Source of the DNA: Clostridia bacterium
GTDB taxonomy: Bacteria > Bacillota > Clostridia > Oscillospirales > Acutalibacteraceae
NCBI GenBank assembly: GCA_900755895.1
Contig: CAAEIG010000081.1
Coordinates: 1-64,000 of the forward strand
Direction of reading: 5' to 3'
DNA: 64,000 nucleotides
The notes beneath the pieces were generated by a model. That model was not told where the DNA came from, ran no database searches, and saw only the letters and a list, made by a program, of their open reading frames with translations. The first letter of the stretch is position 1, and every line of letters starts with the position of its first letter. This document shows, in pieces, positions 1-7,635 of the stretch. Made by a program: the position numbers and the translations under genes.

Positions 1-304
1 CAGCGGCGGCGGTCCCTGCCGCACCGGCGGTGAACCCTCCGGTGAACGCACCAAGAAGGCCGTCTTCCTGAACGGCTTTGCGCACCCCTTCTGAGAGGGC
101 CCAGCCAAAGCCCAGCAGGGGGACTGTAGCCCCACAGCCGGCAAAGTCCACCAGCGGACCGTAGAGCCCTATGGCGCCCAGGACAACACCTCCGGTGACA
201 AACACCACCATGATCCGTGCCGGGGTGAGTTTTGTCAGGTCGATGAGCAGCTGTCCCACCACGCAGATCAAACCACCCACCCAAAAGGCGTTTACGTATT
301 CCAT
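1..304 (-). CDS. spoVAE: Stage V sporulation protein AE (SpoVAE/SpoVAEb), 3' end outside window
   Basis: The visible 101 residues start MEYVNAFWVGGLICVVGQLL and continue with DLTKLTPARI, GLYGPLVDFAG and GATVPLLGFG, the typical SpoVAC/SpoVAEb pattern. SpoVA proteins form the spore inner-membrane channel that moves dipicolinic acid. The start follows a strong AAAGGGGG site. Hydrophobic segments alternate with short loops, as expected for a small membrane protein of about 115-120 residues, so most of it is present. The gene directly upstream is a HAD phosphatase rather than spoVAD, so the usual AC-AD-AE order is not seen on this side. SpoVAC is a paralogue and a less likely alternative. The gene indicates a spore former. 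Confidence 0.9.
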   Translation of the reverse strand, partial: MEYVNAFWVGGLICVVGQLLIDLTKLTPARIMVVFVTGGVVLGAIGLYGPLVDFAGCGATVPLLGFGWALSEGVRKAVQEDGLLGAFTGGFTAGAAGTAAA

Positions 305-358
305 GTGATGTCCCCCTTTCTGCCGGTTAGCTTGCCCGGTTTTGGGGAAACTATGCAA

Positions 359-1150
359 TCAAAGGAGTTCTGCCAGCTCCTCCAGATCCCGAACCACCAG
401 ATCCGGTTTGGTATCGCTGCTGGTCAGAAGTTCCGGATTGGTTTCTCCGCTCATCACTAAAATAGACGTAACCTCTGTTCTGGCGGCCACGGCAATGTCC
501 GTGTAGATCCGGTCTCCTACCACTGCCAGCTCTTCGGGACGGCATCCCGTCTGGCGGAGCATATAGGCCAGGGTGTGGGGAGACGGCTTGCCGAAAAATT
601 CGCATTGCACGCCAGTAGATGCTTTGACCAAAGCGGCGATGGAGCCGCAGTCCGGGATGAACCCACCCTCCACAGGACAGTTCCAGTCGGGGTTGACGCC
701 GTACACAGGCTGCCCGGCTCGGATCAAATCGCAGGCAATCCGCAGTTTCTCGTAAGTGAGGGTGGTGTCAAAACCCAAAATCACCACATCAGCGTTGGGA
801 TCGTCGGGGACCAATCCCTCCTTGCGGAAGTCCTCCAGCAGGAGTGGCGTGCCCACCACGTAATAGCTGGCGCCGGGATGGTGCTCCTTGAGCCACTGGA
901 GGATCACTCCATTGGAGATGAGCATTTTCTCCGGAGGAATCTCGATGCCCATGCGGGAGAGCTTTTCCAAATAGGCTTCCCGGTTTTTGGAGCTGTTGTT
1001 GGTGAAAAAGCAGAAATCCCTGCCGGTCTCAGCCACCTGTTTCAAAAACTTCTTGGTGAAGGGGAACAGTCGGTCCCCCAAGTAAATGGTGCCGTCCATG
1101 TCCAGCACAAACATGCGCACCTGCTTTAGTTTGTCCACGTTTCCCTGCAT
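359..1150 (-). CDS. HAD-IIA family phosphatase (NagD-like)
   Basis: This 263-residue soluble protein has HAD motif I as DMDGTIYLGD near residues 17-26. It has FFTNNSSK as motif II near residue 50, a conserved lysine in FFGKPSP, and motif IV as VVGDRIYTDI near residue 210. The C2-type cap between motifs II and III is typical of the HAD-IIA (NagD/PGP) subfamily. Such enzymes dephosphorylate small phosphometabolites such as sugar phosphates, p-nitrophenyl phosphate or phosphoglycolate; the exact substrate cannot be read from sequence. The start chosen (MQGNVDK) is preceded by GGAAGGAAG; an upstream in-frame start would add 19 unconserved residues. It lies 66 bp downstream of the SOS-boxed operon and may be read through from it. 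Confidence 0.88.
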   Translation of the reverse strand: MQGNVDKLKQVRMFVLDMDGTIYLGDRLFPFTKKFLKQVAETGRDFCFFTNNSSKNREAYLEKLSRMGIEIPPEKMLISNGVILQWLKEHHPGASYYVVGTPLLLEDFRKEGLVPDDPNADVVILGFDTTLTYEKLRIACDLIRAGQPVYGVNPDWNCPVEGGFIPDCGSIAALVKASTGVQCEFFGKPSPHTLAYMLRQTGCRPEELAVVGDRIYTDIAVAARTEVTSILVMSGETNPELLTSSDTKPDLVVRDLEELAELL

Positions 1151-1216
1151 TTTTGACCACTTCCTTCCAATGCCATACAGTATACCAGCTTTTGACTGGC
1201 CCCGCAAGCGGAGGAA

Positions 1217-1513
1217 TCAGAGGACCTTGGTCATTCCAGCGTAGTCCGCCGCCCGACGCAGAACTTGTTTTGCTTTTTTCAAGTGCCTGCACACGGTGGA
1301 TTTGTTCAGCCCCAGCATCCGTCCCACCTCCACTTGGCTCAACCCCCGCAGGACACACAGTTCCACACACTGGCGCTGCCTTGGGGTCAGTTCCCGATCC
1401 ATGGCGGTTCGCAGCAGATGGAGGGCTACTTGACGGCGGCCCCGGTTGGCTGCCTCCTGGGGAATGGGGGCAGTCAGCTTGTCCATGGCGTCCCATGTCA
1501 GTGTTCTGGGCAT
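1217..1513 (-). CDS. Small sigma-70 region 4-like HTH protein
   Basis: The 98-residue protein ends in a helix-turn-helix of the sigma region 4/LuxR type: LTPRQRQCVELCVLRGLSQ followed by VEVGRMLGLNKSTVCRHLKK. There is no region 2, so it cannot be a complete sigma factor; similar small proteins occur as phage-type late activators. The ATG is one base after the TAA of the upstream small gene, and its AGGGAG site lies inside that gene, so the two are probably translationally coupled. The shared promoter carries a LexA box (1751-1762), which suggests induction by DNA damage. Function beyond DNA binding is unknown. Confidence 0.72.
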   Translation of the reverse strand: MPRTLTWDAMDKLTAPIPQEAANRGRRQVALHLLRTAMDRELTPRQRQCVELCVLRGLSQVEVGRMLGLNKSTVCRHLKKAKQVLRRAADYAGMTKVL

Positions 1514-1514
1514 G

Positions 1515-1727
1515 TTAGTGTGCTCCCTTCTTACCGGCTCTCCGTTCCAGGTATTTGGCAGTGTGGACACAGTCTAAGTACATGTCGTAGAGAATCCGCA
1601 TACGCCGTTGCAGCAGGAGATCTTCCTCCTGATTAGCCGGCGGATCACTTTGGCGCAGGCATTCCAGCCTTTCTCGTACCCGTTCTGCTTCTTTCCAGTA
1701 TTCCATGCTCCACGCAGTAAGGTTCAA
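1515..1727 (-). CDS. Small helical protein of unknown function, first gene of SOS-boxed operon
   Basis: The gene encodes about 70 residues, highly charged and predicted all-helical (MEYWKEAERVRERLECL, later YLERRAGKKGAH). I do not recognise a family. The start I prefer is a TTG at 1727, eight bases after AAAGGGG; an internal ATG at 1706 (MEYWKEAE) is an alternative with a weaker site. It lies directly behind a promoter with a perfect GAAC-N4-GTTC LexA operator, and one base before the sigma-4-like gene. An SOS-induced partner of that HTH protein is a reasonable inference. Confidence 0.6.
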   Translation of the reverse strand: MNLTAWSMEYWKEAERVRERLECLRQSDPPANQEEDLLLQRRMRILYDMYLDCVHTAKYLERRAGKKGAH

Positions 1728-1750
1728 GTGTAACACCCCTTTCAAAAATA

Positions 1751-1762
1751 GAACGTATGTTC
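1751..1762 (-). promoter_or_regulatory. LexA (DinR) SOS box
   Basis: The minus strand reads GAACATACGTTC, an exact match to the Gram-positive LexA core GAAC-N4-GTTC, extended by A/T to the near palindrome AGAACATACGTTCT. It starts 14 bp downstream of the -10 element and lies 24 bp before the TTG start of the small gene, a good position to block transcription. Confidence 0.85.
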
Positions 1763-1775
1763 TATCGTGGCCCTT

Positions 1776-1804
1776 ACTGTATCAGATAGGTGGGGAAATT
1801 GCAA
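1776..1804 (-). promoter_or_regulatory. Sigma-A promoter of the SOS-boxed operon
   Basis: On the minus strand a -35 element TTGCAA is separated by 17 bp from a -10 element TACAGT. The LexA box follows at about +6 to +18. Confidence 0.7.
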
Positions 1805-1970
1805 GAGCTTTTTTTGAGCTTGTGCCAGATTTTGGGCCACTGTGATTTTCTGGAAAAAGGGGGTGTTATTTTTCAGCGATTTGCGGTATAATAGGCTAAA
1901 AACAGGGGCCTTTCTGCCCCTCTTTGAGAGGAACCCCTCCACTACAGATCGGGAAAGGAAGGTATGCAAG

Positions 1971-2474
1971 ATGGAATTCTTCAAAAATATCGGTAAGGCA
2001 GTGGGAGAAGCTGCCAGCTATCTGGGAGAGAAGAACCGACGTGCTGCCCAGCTGAGCCGCATCCGCTCCGTCATTCGGGCACAGGAGAAGGCTGCCCAGG
2101 CAGAGTATTTGGCTTTGGGCCGGTACTATTATCATGCGCTACGGGACAAGGAGAACGCCGTAACAGAGCCTCATTGCGCCGCCCTGGATCGGATTGAAAG
2201 CGAGTTGGACAACGCCCTGGATCAGCTCAACACCATTTACGGTGGGGACGGTCCTGTGGAAGTGGTCACCTTAGAGGGAGTGGAGCCTCTGGAGGAGGCG
2301 CCCGAGGATCTGGCAGTGGAGGAGGCAGCTCCTGTGGAGACAGCCCCCGTGGAAACTGCCCCTGTGGCTGCTGAGGCAGCCCCGCCCGTGCAGCCTGCTG
2401 CTGCTTCCCAGGAAGCGGCCCCCACAGAGGCAGTCCTGACGGAGGACAACGACAGCTTGCCCTTTGAGGGCTGA
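1971..2474 (+). CDS. Hypothetical protein with helical N-half and Ala/Pro/Glu-rich repeat tail
   Basis: The 167-residue protein starts MEFFKNIGKAVGEAASYLGE after a GGAAAGGAAGG site, with a second start-like ATGC four codons earlier in another frame. Residues 1-95 look like two amphipathic helices (RRAAQLSRIRSVIRAQEKAA, then IESELDNALDQLNTIYGGD). The rest is a low-complexity acidic tail with imperfect VETAP repeats. There is no signal peptide or membrane segment. A TATAAT-like -10 lies at about 1885-1890. It is followed 21 bp later by the CpXC gene, so the two may form an operon. No family is recognised; homologues probably exist as small hypothetical proteins in related anaerobes. Confidence 0.7.
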   Translation: MEFFKNIGKAVGEAASYLGEKNRRAAQLSRIRSVIRAQEKAAQAEYLALGRYYYHALRDKENAVTEPHCAALDRIESELDNALDQLNTIYGGDGPVEVVTLEGVEPLEEAPEDLAVEEAAPVETAPVETAPVAAEAAPPVQPAAASQEAAPTEAVLTEDNDSLPFEG

Positions 2475-2495
2475 GCCTTGGAGGGAGCGTAGCGA

Positions 2496-3125
2496 ATGTC
2501 AACAGAGATCGAAAAGGACATCATCTGCCCACAGTGCGGCGAATCTCAAAAATATAGGCTGTTTGCCAGCATCAACGCCAGGGAGAACCCTGAGCTGAAG
2601 CGGCGGGTTCTCAGTGAGACGCTGTTTGATTGGCGGTGCAAGCGCTGCAACTATTTTGCAGCTATGGCCTATCCGTTTTTGTATACGGACCCGGAGGCGG
2701 GGTATATTGTTTGTGTCACTCCGGCGGGGGATAGCCGGTCCACAGAGCCCACCCCGGAGATTCAATCCTATACCAAGCGCATGGTGAAGAACCTGGCCGA
2801 GTTGAAAGAGAAGATCTTGATTTTTGACGCTGGTTTTGACGATGTGGCGGTGGAGCTGGTAAAAAATGCTCTGTGCACCATCATCACACGGACGTACCAG
2901 GTCAATCGAGTTCACGCCTATTTCAGCCGCATCAATGAGGGAGAGATGGAATTTGCCGTGTTTCTGCCCCGCCAGGCGGAGCCGGTGTACCACTCCACAA
3001 AACTGGAAGTGTACAGCCAGTCCCAAGAGGTGCTGCGCTCTCTGGATTACGTGGACCCGGCGGGATTTTCCCGAGTGGATTCCCGCTTGGCGCGGAAGCT
3101 GCTGCAGGACTATCAAAATATTTAA
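2496..3125 (+). CDS. CpXC zinc-finger domain protein
   Basis: The N-terminal 60 residues carry the CpXC domain: IICPQCGESQKY near residue 10 and WRCKRCNYFAAM near residue 46, two paired CxxC knuckles that likely bind zinc, with the VSETLFDWRC segment typical of the family. The remaining 140 residues have no recognised domain. The 209-residue length suits the family, whose function is unknown. The ATG follows a GGAGGGAG site 22 bp after the preceding gene, and a strong intrinsic terminator follows the stop codon, so the two genes probably form a unit. Confidence 0.85.
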   Translation: MSTEIEKDIICPQCGESQKYRLFASINARENPELKRRVLSETLFDWRCKRCNYFAAMAYPFLYTDPEAGYIVCVTPAGDSRSTEPTPEIQSYTKRMVKNLAELKEKILIFDAGFDDVAVELVKNALCTIITRTYQVNRVHAYFSRINEGEMEFAVFLPRQAEPVYHSTKLEVYSQSQEVLRSLDYVDPAGFSRVDSRLARKLLQDYQNI

Positions 3126-3145
3126 AATTGGTGGACTTTGTTTTG

Positions 3146-3175
3146 AAAAGGAGGGTTTTGTAACCCTCCTTTTTT
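3146..3175 (+). terminator. Intrinsic terminator after the CpXC gene
   Basis: AAAAGGAGGG pairs with CCCTCCTTTT across a short loop and continues into a T-run. The 247 bases between here and the next start hold one weaker hairpin (AAAGCC-AGA-GGCTTT near 3225-3240) and no gene I can support. Confidence 0.9.
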
Positions 3176-3422
3176 GCTGCAAAGAAAGGGAAAATCCTTT
3201 TGTGTTGGGGCAAATGAGGTTGAAAAAAGCCAGAGGCTTTCATTATATTTTGAGCAGGTCCGCGCATATACTGTGATTTGCTGCGGGGCTCTGTGTCTTT
3301 TCCTATGTTAATTTACTTATGTTTTTTACACCATAGCCGATAGTATGAAATGAGGCATTGTCTATCTCTTTCAAGAAAAGAGGCAGAAAATTTGAAAATG
3401 CCCTGTGGGACAGAGGGATTTT

Positions 3423-6400
3423 ATGCAGATTGGGCAGATGAAAAAAAGGAATTCCCATGTTGAGAGCAGCTTGCGGCATGAGGTTGAGAAGCTTCGAGAG
3501 CGCGCTGCAAAAGATGCCCTGTCCGGTCTTTTAAACAGGGATACGACAGAACAGTGTATCAAGCGCCGCTTGTCAGAACTGGGACCCGATGACACCTGCG
3601 CTCTCTTTATCGTGGATTTGGATGATTTTAAACGGGTCAACGACACGTTAGGTCACCGGGCAGGAGACCAGGCCATCCGGCAGTCCGGAAAATACCTTTC
3701 CCAGCTGTTCCGTGAAGAGGACATCGTAGGACGCCTGGGCGGGGATGAATTCATTGTGTTTCTCTCCGGAAAGGTCACCGAACGGCTGGTTCGGAAAAAA
3801 GGCAAGGAGATCAGTCAAGCTTTGCAGTTTGTTATGGGCTCAAACATCAATCTCAGTGCCAGTACCGGTATTTACTTAGCGGCGGGGAAGGGCCAGCATT
3901 TTGAGGGCATGTACCAATTGGCCGACCTGGCCCTTTACAAAGCCAAAAAGAGCGGAAAGCATCGCTTCTGCATCAAGCGGAGCAGTGGGGTTGTGGAGGA
4001 AAGCAGCGAGACGGCTCAGCCGGTCAACACCATTCCTCTCAGCGGTCTTTTGGAGTATATGGACAGTGGTGTGGCACTGCTGGAGATGGGTGAGACAGTC
4101 GAACTGATCTATGTCAGCCCCAGCTTTTGCCGCAATTTGGGGGTGGATCCCCTGAAGTACACCATGCCCCGGCCCCTGTCCCAAATCGTTCACCCAGGGG
4201 ACTTGAGCGCATTTGAACAGGATCTGCGCCAGAGTTTGCAGGATCAGCGGCCGGTGGACCGGGCTTACCGCATCTCTCGGGATGGGGAGAATTGGGCGTG
4301 GTGGCATATTCGAGCCGTGGAGGTGCCCTTTGAGAGCAAACTGCCGGTGATGCTGGTGACCACCACGGATATTTCCCGATATAAAGAAAATATGCTGCAG
4401 CTTCAGGAGGCCAACCGTAAGCTGCAGACTGCATTTGATCAGACCCCCCAAGGGATGTGGGAGGTGGATGTGAAAAGCCGGGTGTTTCACCTGTACGAGG
4501 GCAGACAGGGGGAGGCTCCGCTGCCCCAGACGTTGACTTTTCAGTTCCCGGGGGAGCTGATTTCAGAGGGGTGGATTCATCGGGACTCTGCTGCGTTATT
4601 TGAGAGGTTTGCTCAGGAGCTGATGGCAGGTCAAGGACAGGGATACGGCAATTTTGTAGTGCGATCCCCGGATCAGGGTACCTATAGCTGGGCGTCTTTT
4701 TCCTACCGGATGTTGTTTGATGATGCAGGCAGACCCCTGCGTGCGGTGGGGATTGTGGAGAATACCCCTCAGGATTCGGCGGACCAAAATGCCATGGAGT
4801 TTTTGCAGCATCCTCTGCCGGAGGCGCTGGTGCCTGGTTTGGTACTGAGCCTCAAGGCGGATTTGACAGCCAATTGTATCCATCAACTGTGGCTGGAGGG
4901 CAAGGACCTGGGCAGACAGTTAGAGGGGGCTGCTTGCGACCAGTTGCTCCAAGGAGAACAGGCCAAGCTTTTCCTGGAGGAGGACCGACAGAGCTGGAGC
5001 AGCTTGTTTCAACGAGAGGAGCTTCTTGCGCGATATGAAGCAGGAGAGCGTTGGCTTTCCGGAGAATACCGCCGGGTGGATGGCGGCGGAGGTGTTCGCT
5101 GGGTGAGGCACATCGCCCACTTGGCGAAGGAACCTGAAACAGGGCATGTGTATTTGTTTCAGTATGACATTTGCCAGGACCGTCAGCGTCAATGGGAGCA
5201 GCAGCTTCCCGATGGATTGCAGCGGATACCGGACACCACGCTCTATGAAAAGATGTCCATGGGAAAACTGGTGGAGGAGTGGTTGGACAAAAACGGTGGG
5301 GAGTCCGCAGCCTTCGCCATGATCCGCATACAAGGCCTGGAGTATCTTTTTGACGGAAATGAGCAACATCGGGTGCGGGCGGCCATTTTCCAGGCGATCC
5401 CTGCCGCATTGGGCTGCGGGTGTTTTGTAGGACGGTATTCCCGAAGCCAGTTGGCGGTATTTTTCCCAGAGGCTTCCTCCAATGGGGAGCTGAGAAAGCA
5501 GTTGGAAGAGGCCATCGCCTTCGTGAGACTTGGTTTGGGAGACTCCATTCCCGGCGGGGCCCTGCGGTTTGTGACGGCCGTGGTACGGGCTTCCTCGGTG
5601 GGGGGGAGCTATCGGGAGATGACCTTCCAAGCTGGACGGCTGTGTAAGCTTTGGCATGGTGTCACTTCTGACACGGTGGCGCTGTTGGAGGAAGAGGACG
5701 GCCTTGTCCTGCAGCAGCTGCGTCAGGGAGAGCAGCGGGAACAGATTATCAGCCAAGGGGAGTTACAGCGTCCCCTCATGGAAGAAGAAAAGAATATGAT
5801 GTTTCAGTGCGTGACGGCAATGTTGGGGTCAGCGTCTCTGGAGCAGTCGGTCCGCCAGGTATTGAGCCAAGTGGGAAAGTATTATCAGGCGGACCGTGTG
5901 TATCTTCTCACCTTGCAGGGGGAGGACGAGACCTTGGAAATGCCCTACCAGTGGACGAACTCCAAGAAGTCTAGCAGCGGTTCGGTGGCGGGTATGAAGC
6001 TGAGCCGGATCCCGGTGCTGCGGCATTGCTACAAAGCGCGGGAGCCAGTGTGCCTCACCAGGAATCGCTCTGCTGTGTCCGGCAGGAAGGACAGGGAACA
6101 GGAACCTTGGCGGTTTGTGGTTCATCCCCTGATGCAGGAGGGGACCTTTTTGGGATTCTTCTGTTTGGAAAACCCTCGGGAACATGCTTCCCACATGGCG
6201 CTGCTCGCCCAGCTGATGCCCTATCTCCTTCAGGAACGGTTGCGGTTTTCCGGTAAACTGGGCGGTCCCGGCGTGGGGATGTTGGACAATATGGAGAATC
6301 TTCTCTCTTATACAGAGGTGGTGTACTCCCTCAACTCCGACCGGTATCAATCCCTGGGAGCGGTGAGCGTAGACATTCCCAATTTGTCCGCCCTCAATAG

Positions 6401-7487
6401 CAGCAAAGGATTTGCCTATGGAAGTCAGGTGCTGTGGTACGTGGCTAAGGCGTTGACGGAGGTGTTTGGAAGTTCCTTGCTGTTTCGCACCTGGGATGCG
6501 GAGTTTGTGGCCTTTTGTCCCAACGTCAGCGAGCAGGTTTTTGACAGTCGCTGTAGCCGGTTGATTGCGGCGATCCGGCGGCGTTATCCCCGAGAGGTCC
6601 GCATTGGTTCGGCCTGGAGCGAGGGAAGCTTTGTTGGAAAAGAGTTGACGGAAAAGGCTCGGGCAGCCATGCGCAATATTCCGGTGGATTCCGTCCCAAC
6701 AGTGGAGCCTTCCAAGAGCGTGGTGGAGGATCTCATCAAATTAGGGAGATTCACCCTGTACTTGCAGCCTCAAATTGACGTACGGACAGGCGGCCTGGTT
6801 CGGGCGGAAGCCCTTGTTCGCGGGATGGATGAGAACGGCAAGCTGATTCCTCCCGACCAGTTTATCCATGCGATGGAGAAAGCGGGATCGGTGAGGGAGC
6901 TGGACTTGTTCATGCTGGATAAATCCCTGGCGCTGATGAACGATTGGCAGGAAAAAGGTTTGGGGGTAGTGCCTCTGGCGGTGAATTTTTCCAGGGTAAC
7001 TCTGTTTGATCCCAGCGCTCTGAGAACTTTGCTGGAACTCCAAAGCCGGTATCCCCACTTGCCCCATGGTGCGCTGGAGTTGGAGATCACCGAGAGTGCT
7101 GGCAGCGTGGACCTGGATCAGCTGCAGCAGGTGATGGAGCGTTTTCGAGAGCTGGGCGTGTCCTTTGCGCTGGACGATTTTGGGTCTCAGTATTCCAATT
7201 TGGCGCTGTTTGCCAATGTCCGGTTTGACACGGTGAAACTGGACCGCAGTTTGATTACCCGATTGGTGGGAAATCCCATCAATCGCACGTTGGTGAAGGA
7301 TCTGGTGGATATCTGTCAAACCTATGGGCGGAACTGTGTGGCAGAGGGCGTGGAGACAAAAGACCAAGTGGATTCTTTGTTGGAAATGGGTTGTCATTGT
7401 ATCCAAGGGTTCTTTTATGATAAGCCCATGCCAGCGGAAAAATTCGAAGAGAAATATCTGAGGACAGCGTCGGATTCCAACCGATAA
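3423..7487 (+). CDS. Multidomain diguanylate cyclase/phosphodiesterase (GGDEF-PAS3-GGDEF*-GAF-GGDEF*-EAL)
   Basis: This 1354-residue soluble protein has a canonical GGDEF domain at about residues 30-190: FIVDLDDFKRVND, then REEDIVGRLGGDEF, which keeps the RxxD inhibitory site. Three PAS-like modules follow (about 205-325, 330-455, 475-595; the first ends in a PAC-like WAWWHIRAV...TTTDIS). A degenerate GGDEF fold (about 610-750), a GAF-like domain (about 805-955) and a second degenerate GGDEF (about 960-1080, with RTWDAEFVAF at the active-site position) come next. The C-terminal EAL domain (about 1105-1350) keeps EALVRG, LEITES, DDFGSQYSNL, VKLDRS, EGVET and QGFFYDKP, so phosphodiesterase activity is likely. 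There is no transmembrane helix. The ATG at 3423 follows GAGGG; a GTG six codons upstream is possible. The gene stands alone, bounded by terminators. Confidence 0.93.
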   Translation: MQIGQMKKRNSHVESSLRHEVEKLRERAAKDALSGLLNRDTTEQCIKRRLSELGPDDTCALFIVDLDDFKRVNDTLGHRAGDQAIRQSGKYLSQLFREEDIVGRLGGDEFIVFLSGKVTERLVRKKGKEISQALQFVMGSNINLSASTGIYLAAGKGQHFEGMYQLADLALYKAKKSGKHRFCIKRSSGVVEESSETAQPVNTIPLSGLLEYMDSGVALLEMGETVELIYVSPSFCRNLGVDPLKYTMPRPLSQIVHPGDLSAFEQDLRQSLQDQRPVDRAYRISRDGENWAWWHIRAVEVPFESKLPVMLVTTTDISRYKENMLQLQEANRKLQTAFDQTPQGMWEVDVKSRVFHLYEGRQGEAPLPQTLTFQFPGELISEGWIHRDSAALFERFAQELMAGQGQGYGNFVVRSPDQGTYSWASFSYRMLFDDAGRPLRAVGIVENTPQDSADQNAMEFLQHPLPEALVPGLVLSLKADLTANCIHQLWLEGKDLGRQLEGAACDQLLQGEQAKLFLEEDRQSWSSLFQREELLARYEAGERWLSGEYRRVDGGGGVRWVRHIAHLAKEPETGHVYLFQYDICQDRQRQWEQQLPDGLQRIPDTTLYEKMSMGKLVEEWLDKNGGESAAFAMIRIQGLEYLFDGNEQHRVRAAIFQAIPAALGCGCFVGRYSRSQLAVFFPEASSNGELRKQLEEAIAFVRLGLGDSIPGGALRFVTAVVRASSVGGSYREMTFQAGRLCKLWHGVTSDTVALLEEEDGLVLQQLRQGEQREQIISQGELQRPLMEEEKNMMFQCVTAMLGSASLEQSVRQVLSQVGKYYQADRVYLLTLQGEDETLEMPYQWTNSKKSSSGSVAGMKLSRIPVLRHCYKAREPVCLTRNRSAVSGRKDREQEPWRFVVHPLMQEGTFLGFFCLENPREHASHMALLAQLMPYLLQERLRFSGKLGGPGVGMLDNMENLLSYTEVVYSLNSDRYQSLGAVSVDIPNLSALNSSKGFAYGSQVLWYVAKALTEVFGSSLLFRTWDAEFVAFCPNVSEQVFDSRCSRLIAAIRRRYPREVRIGSAWSEGSFVGKELTEKARAAMRNIPVDSVPTVEPSKSVVEDLIKLGRFTLYLQPQIDVRTGGLVRAEALVRGMDENGKLIPPDQFIHAMEKAGSVRELDLFMLDKSLALMNDWQEKGLGVVPLAVNFSRVTLFDPSALRTLLELQSRYPHLPHGALELEITESAGSVDLDQLQQVMERFRELGVSFALDDFGSQYSNLALFANVRFDTVKLDRSLITRLVGNPINRTLVKDLVDICQTYGRNCVAEGVETKDQVDSLLEMGCHCIQGFFYDKPMPAEKFEEKYLRTASDSNR

Positions 7488-7507
7488 CGGTTGTTTGGAA
7501 AGGATTG

Positions 7508-7544
7508 GACGTGCCGCGGAGTTTTTCCGTGGCACGTCTTTTTT
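7508..7544 (+). terminator. Intrinsic terminator after the GGDEF/EAL gene
   Basis: GACGTGCCGCGGA pairs with TCCGTGGCACGTC (one G-T pair) around a short T-rich loop, followed by TTTTTT. Confidence 0.95.
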
Positions 7545-7554
7545 CATCCCTACC

Positions 7555-7583
7555 TTGTCCTGGGGTTCCAAGCGTGCTATAAT
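7555..7583 (+). promoter_or_regulatory. Sigma-A promoter of the MBL-fold gene
   Basis: TTGTCC, 17 bp, then a perfect TATAAT. The predicted start point is near 7590, just before the cre site. Confidence 0.8.
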
Positions 7584-7597
7584 GGAAACAACAAGCA

Positions 7598-7613
7598 ATG
7601 CAAACGTTTACAT
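7598..7613 (+). promoter_or_regulatory. CcpA catabolite-responsive element (cre)
   Basis: ATGCAAACGTTTACAT matches the consensus WTGNAARCGNWWWCAW at every position. It covers about +8 to +23 relative to the predicted start of transcription and lies before the ribosome-binding site, a roadblock-type repressing position. Confidence 0.8.
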
Positions 7614-7635
7614 CTATCCATAAGGGGGAGTTGTC

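Noticed and set aside
575..1129. A 184-codon plus-strand reading frame
   Set aside because: It is the antisense of the HAD phosphatase, with no RBS or recognisable domain.
3176..3422. A cyclic-di-GMP riboswitch before the GGDEF/EAL gene
   Set aside because: I looked for the conserved GEMM core and did not find it; only one small hairpin is present.
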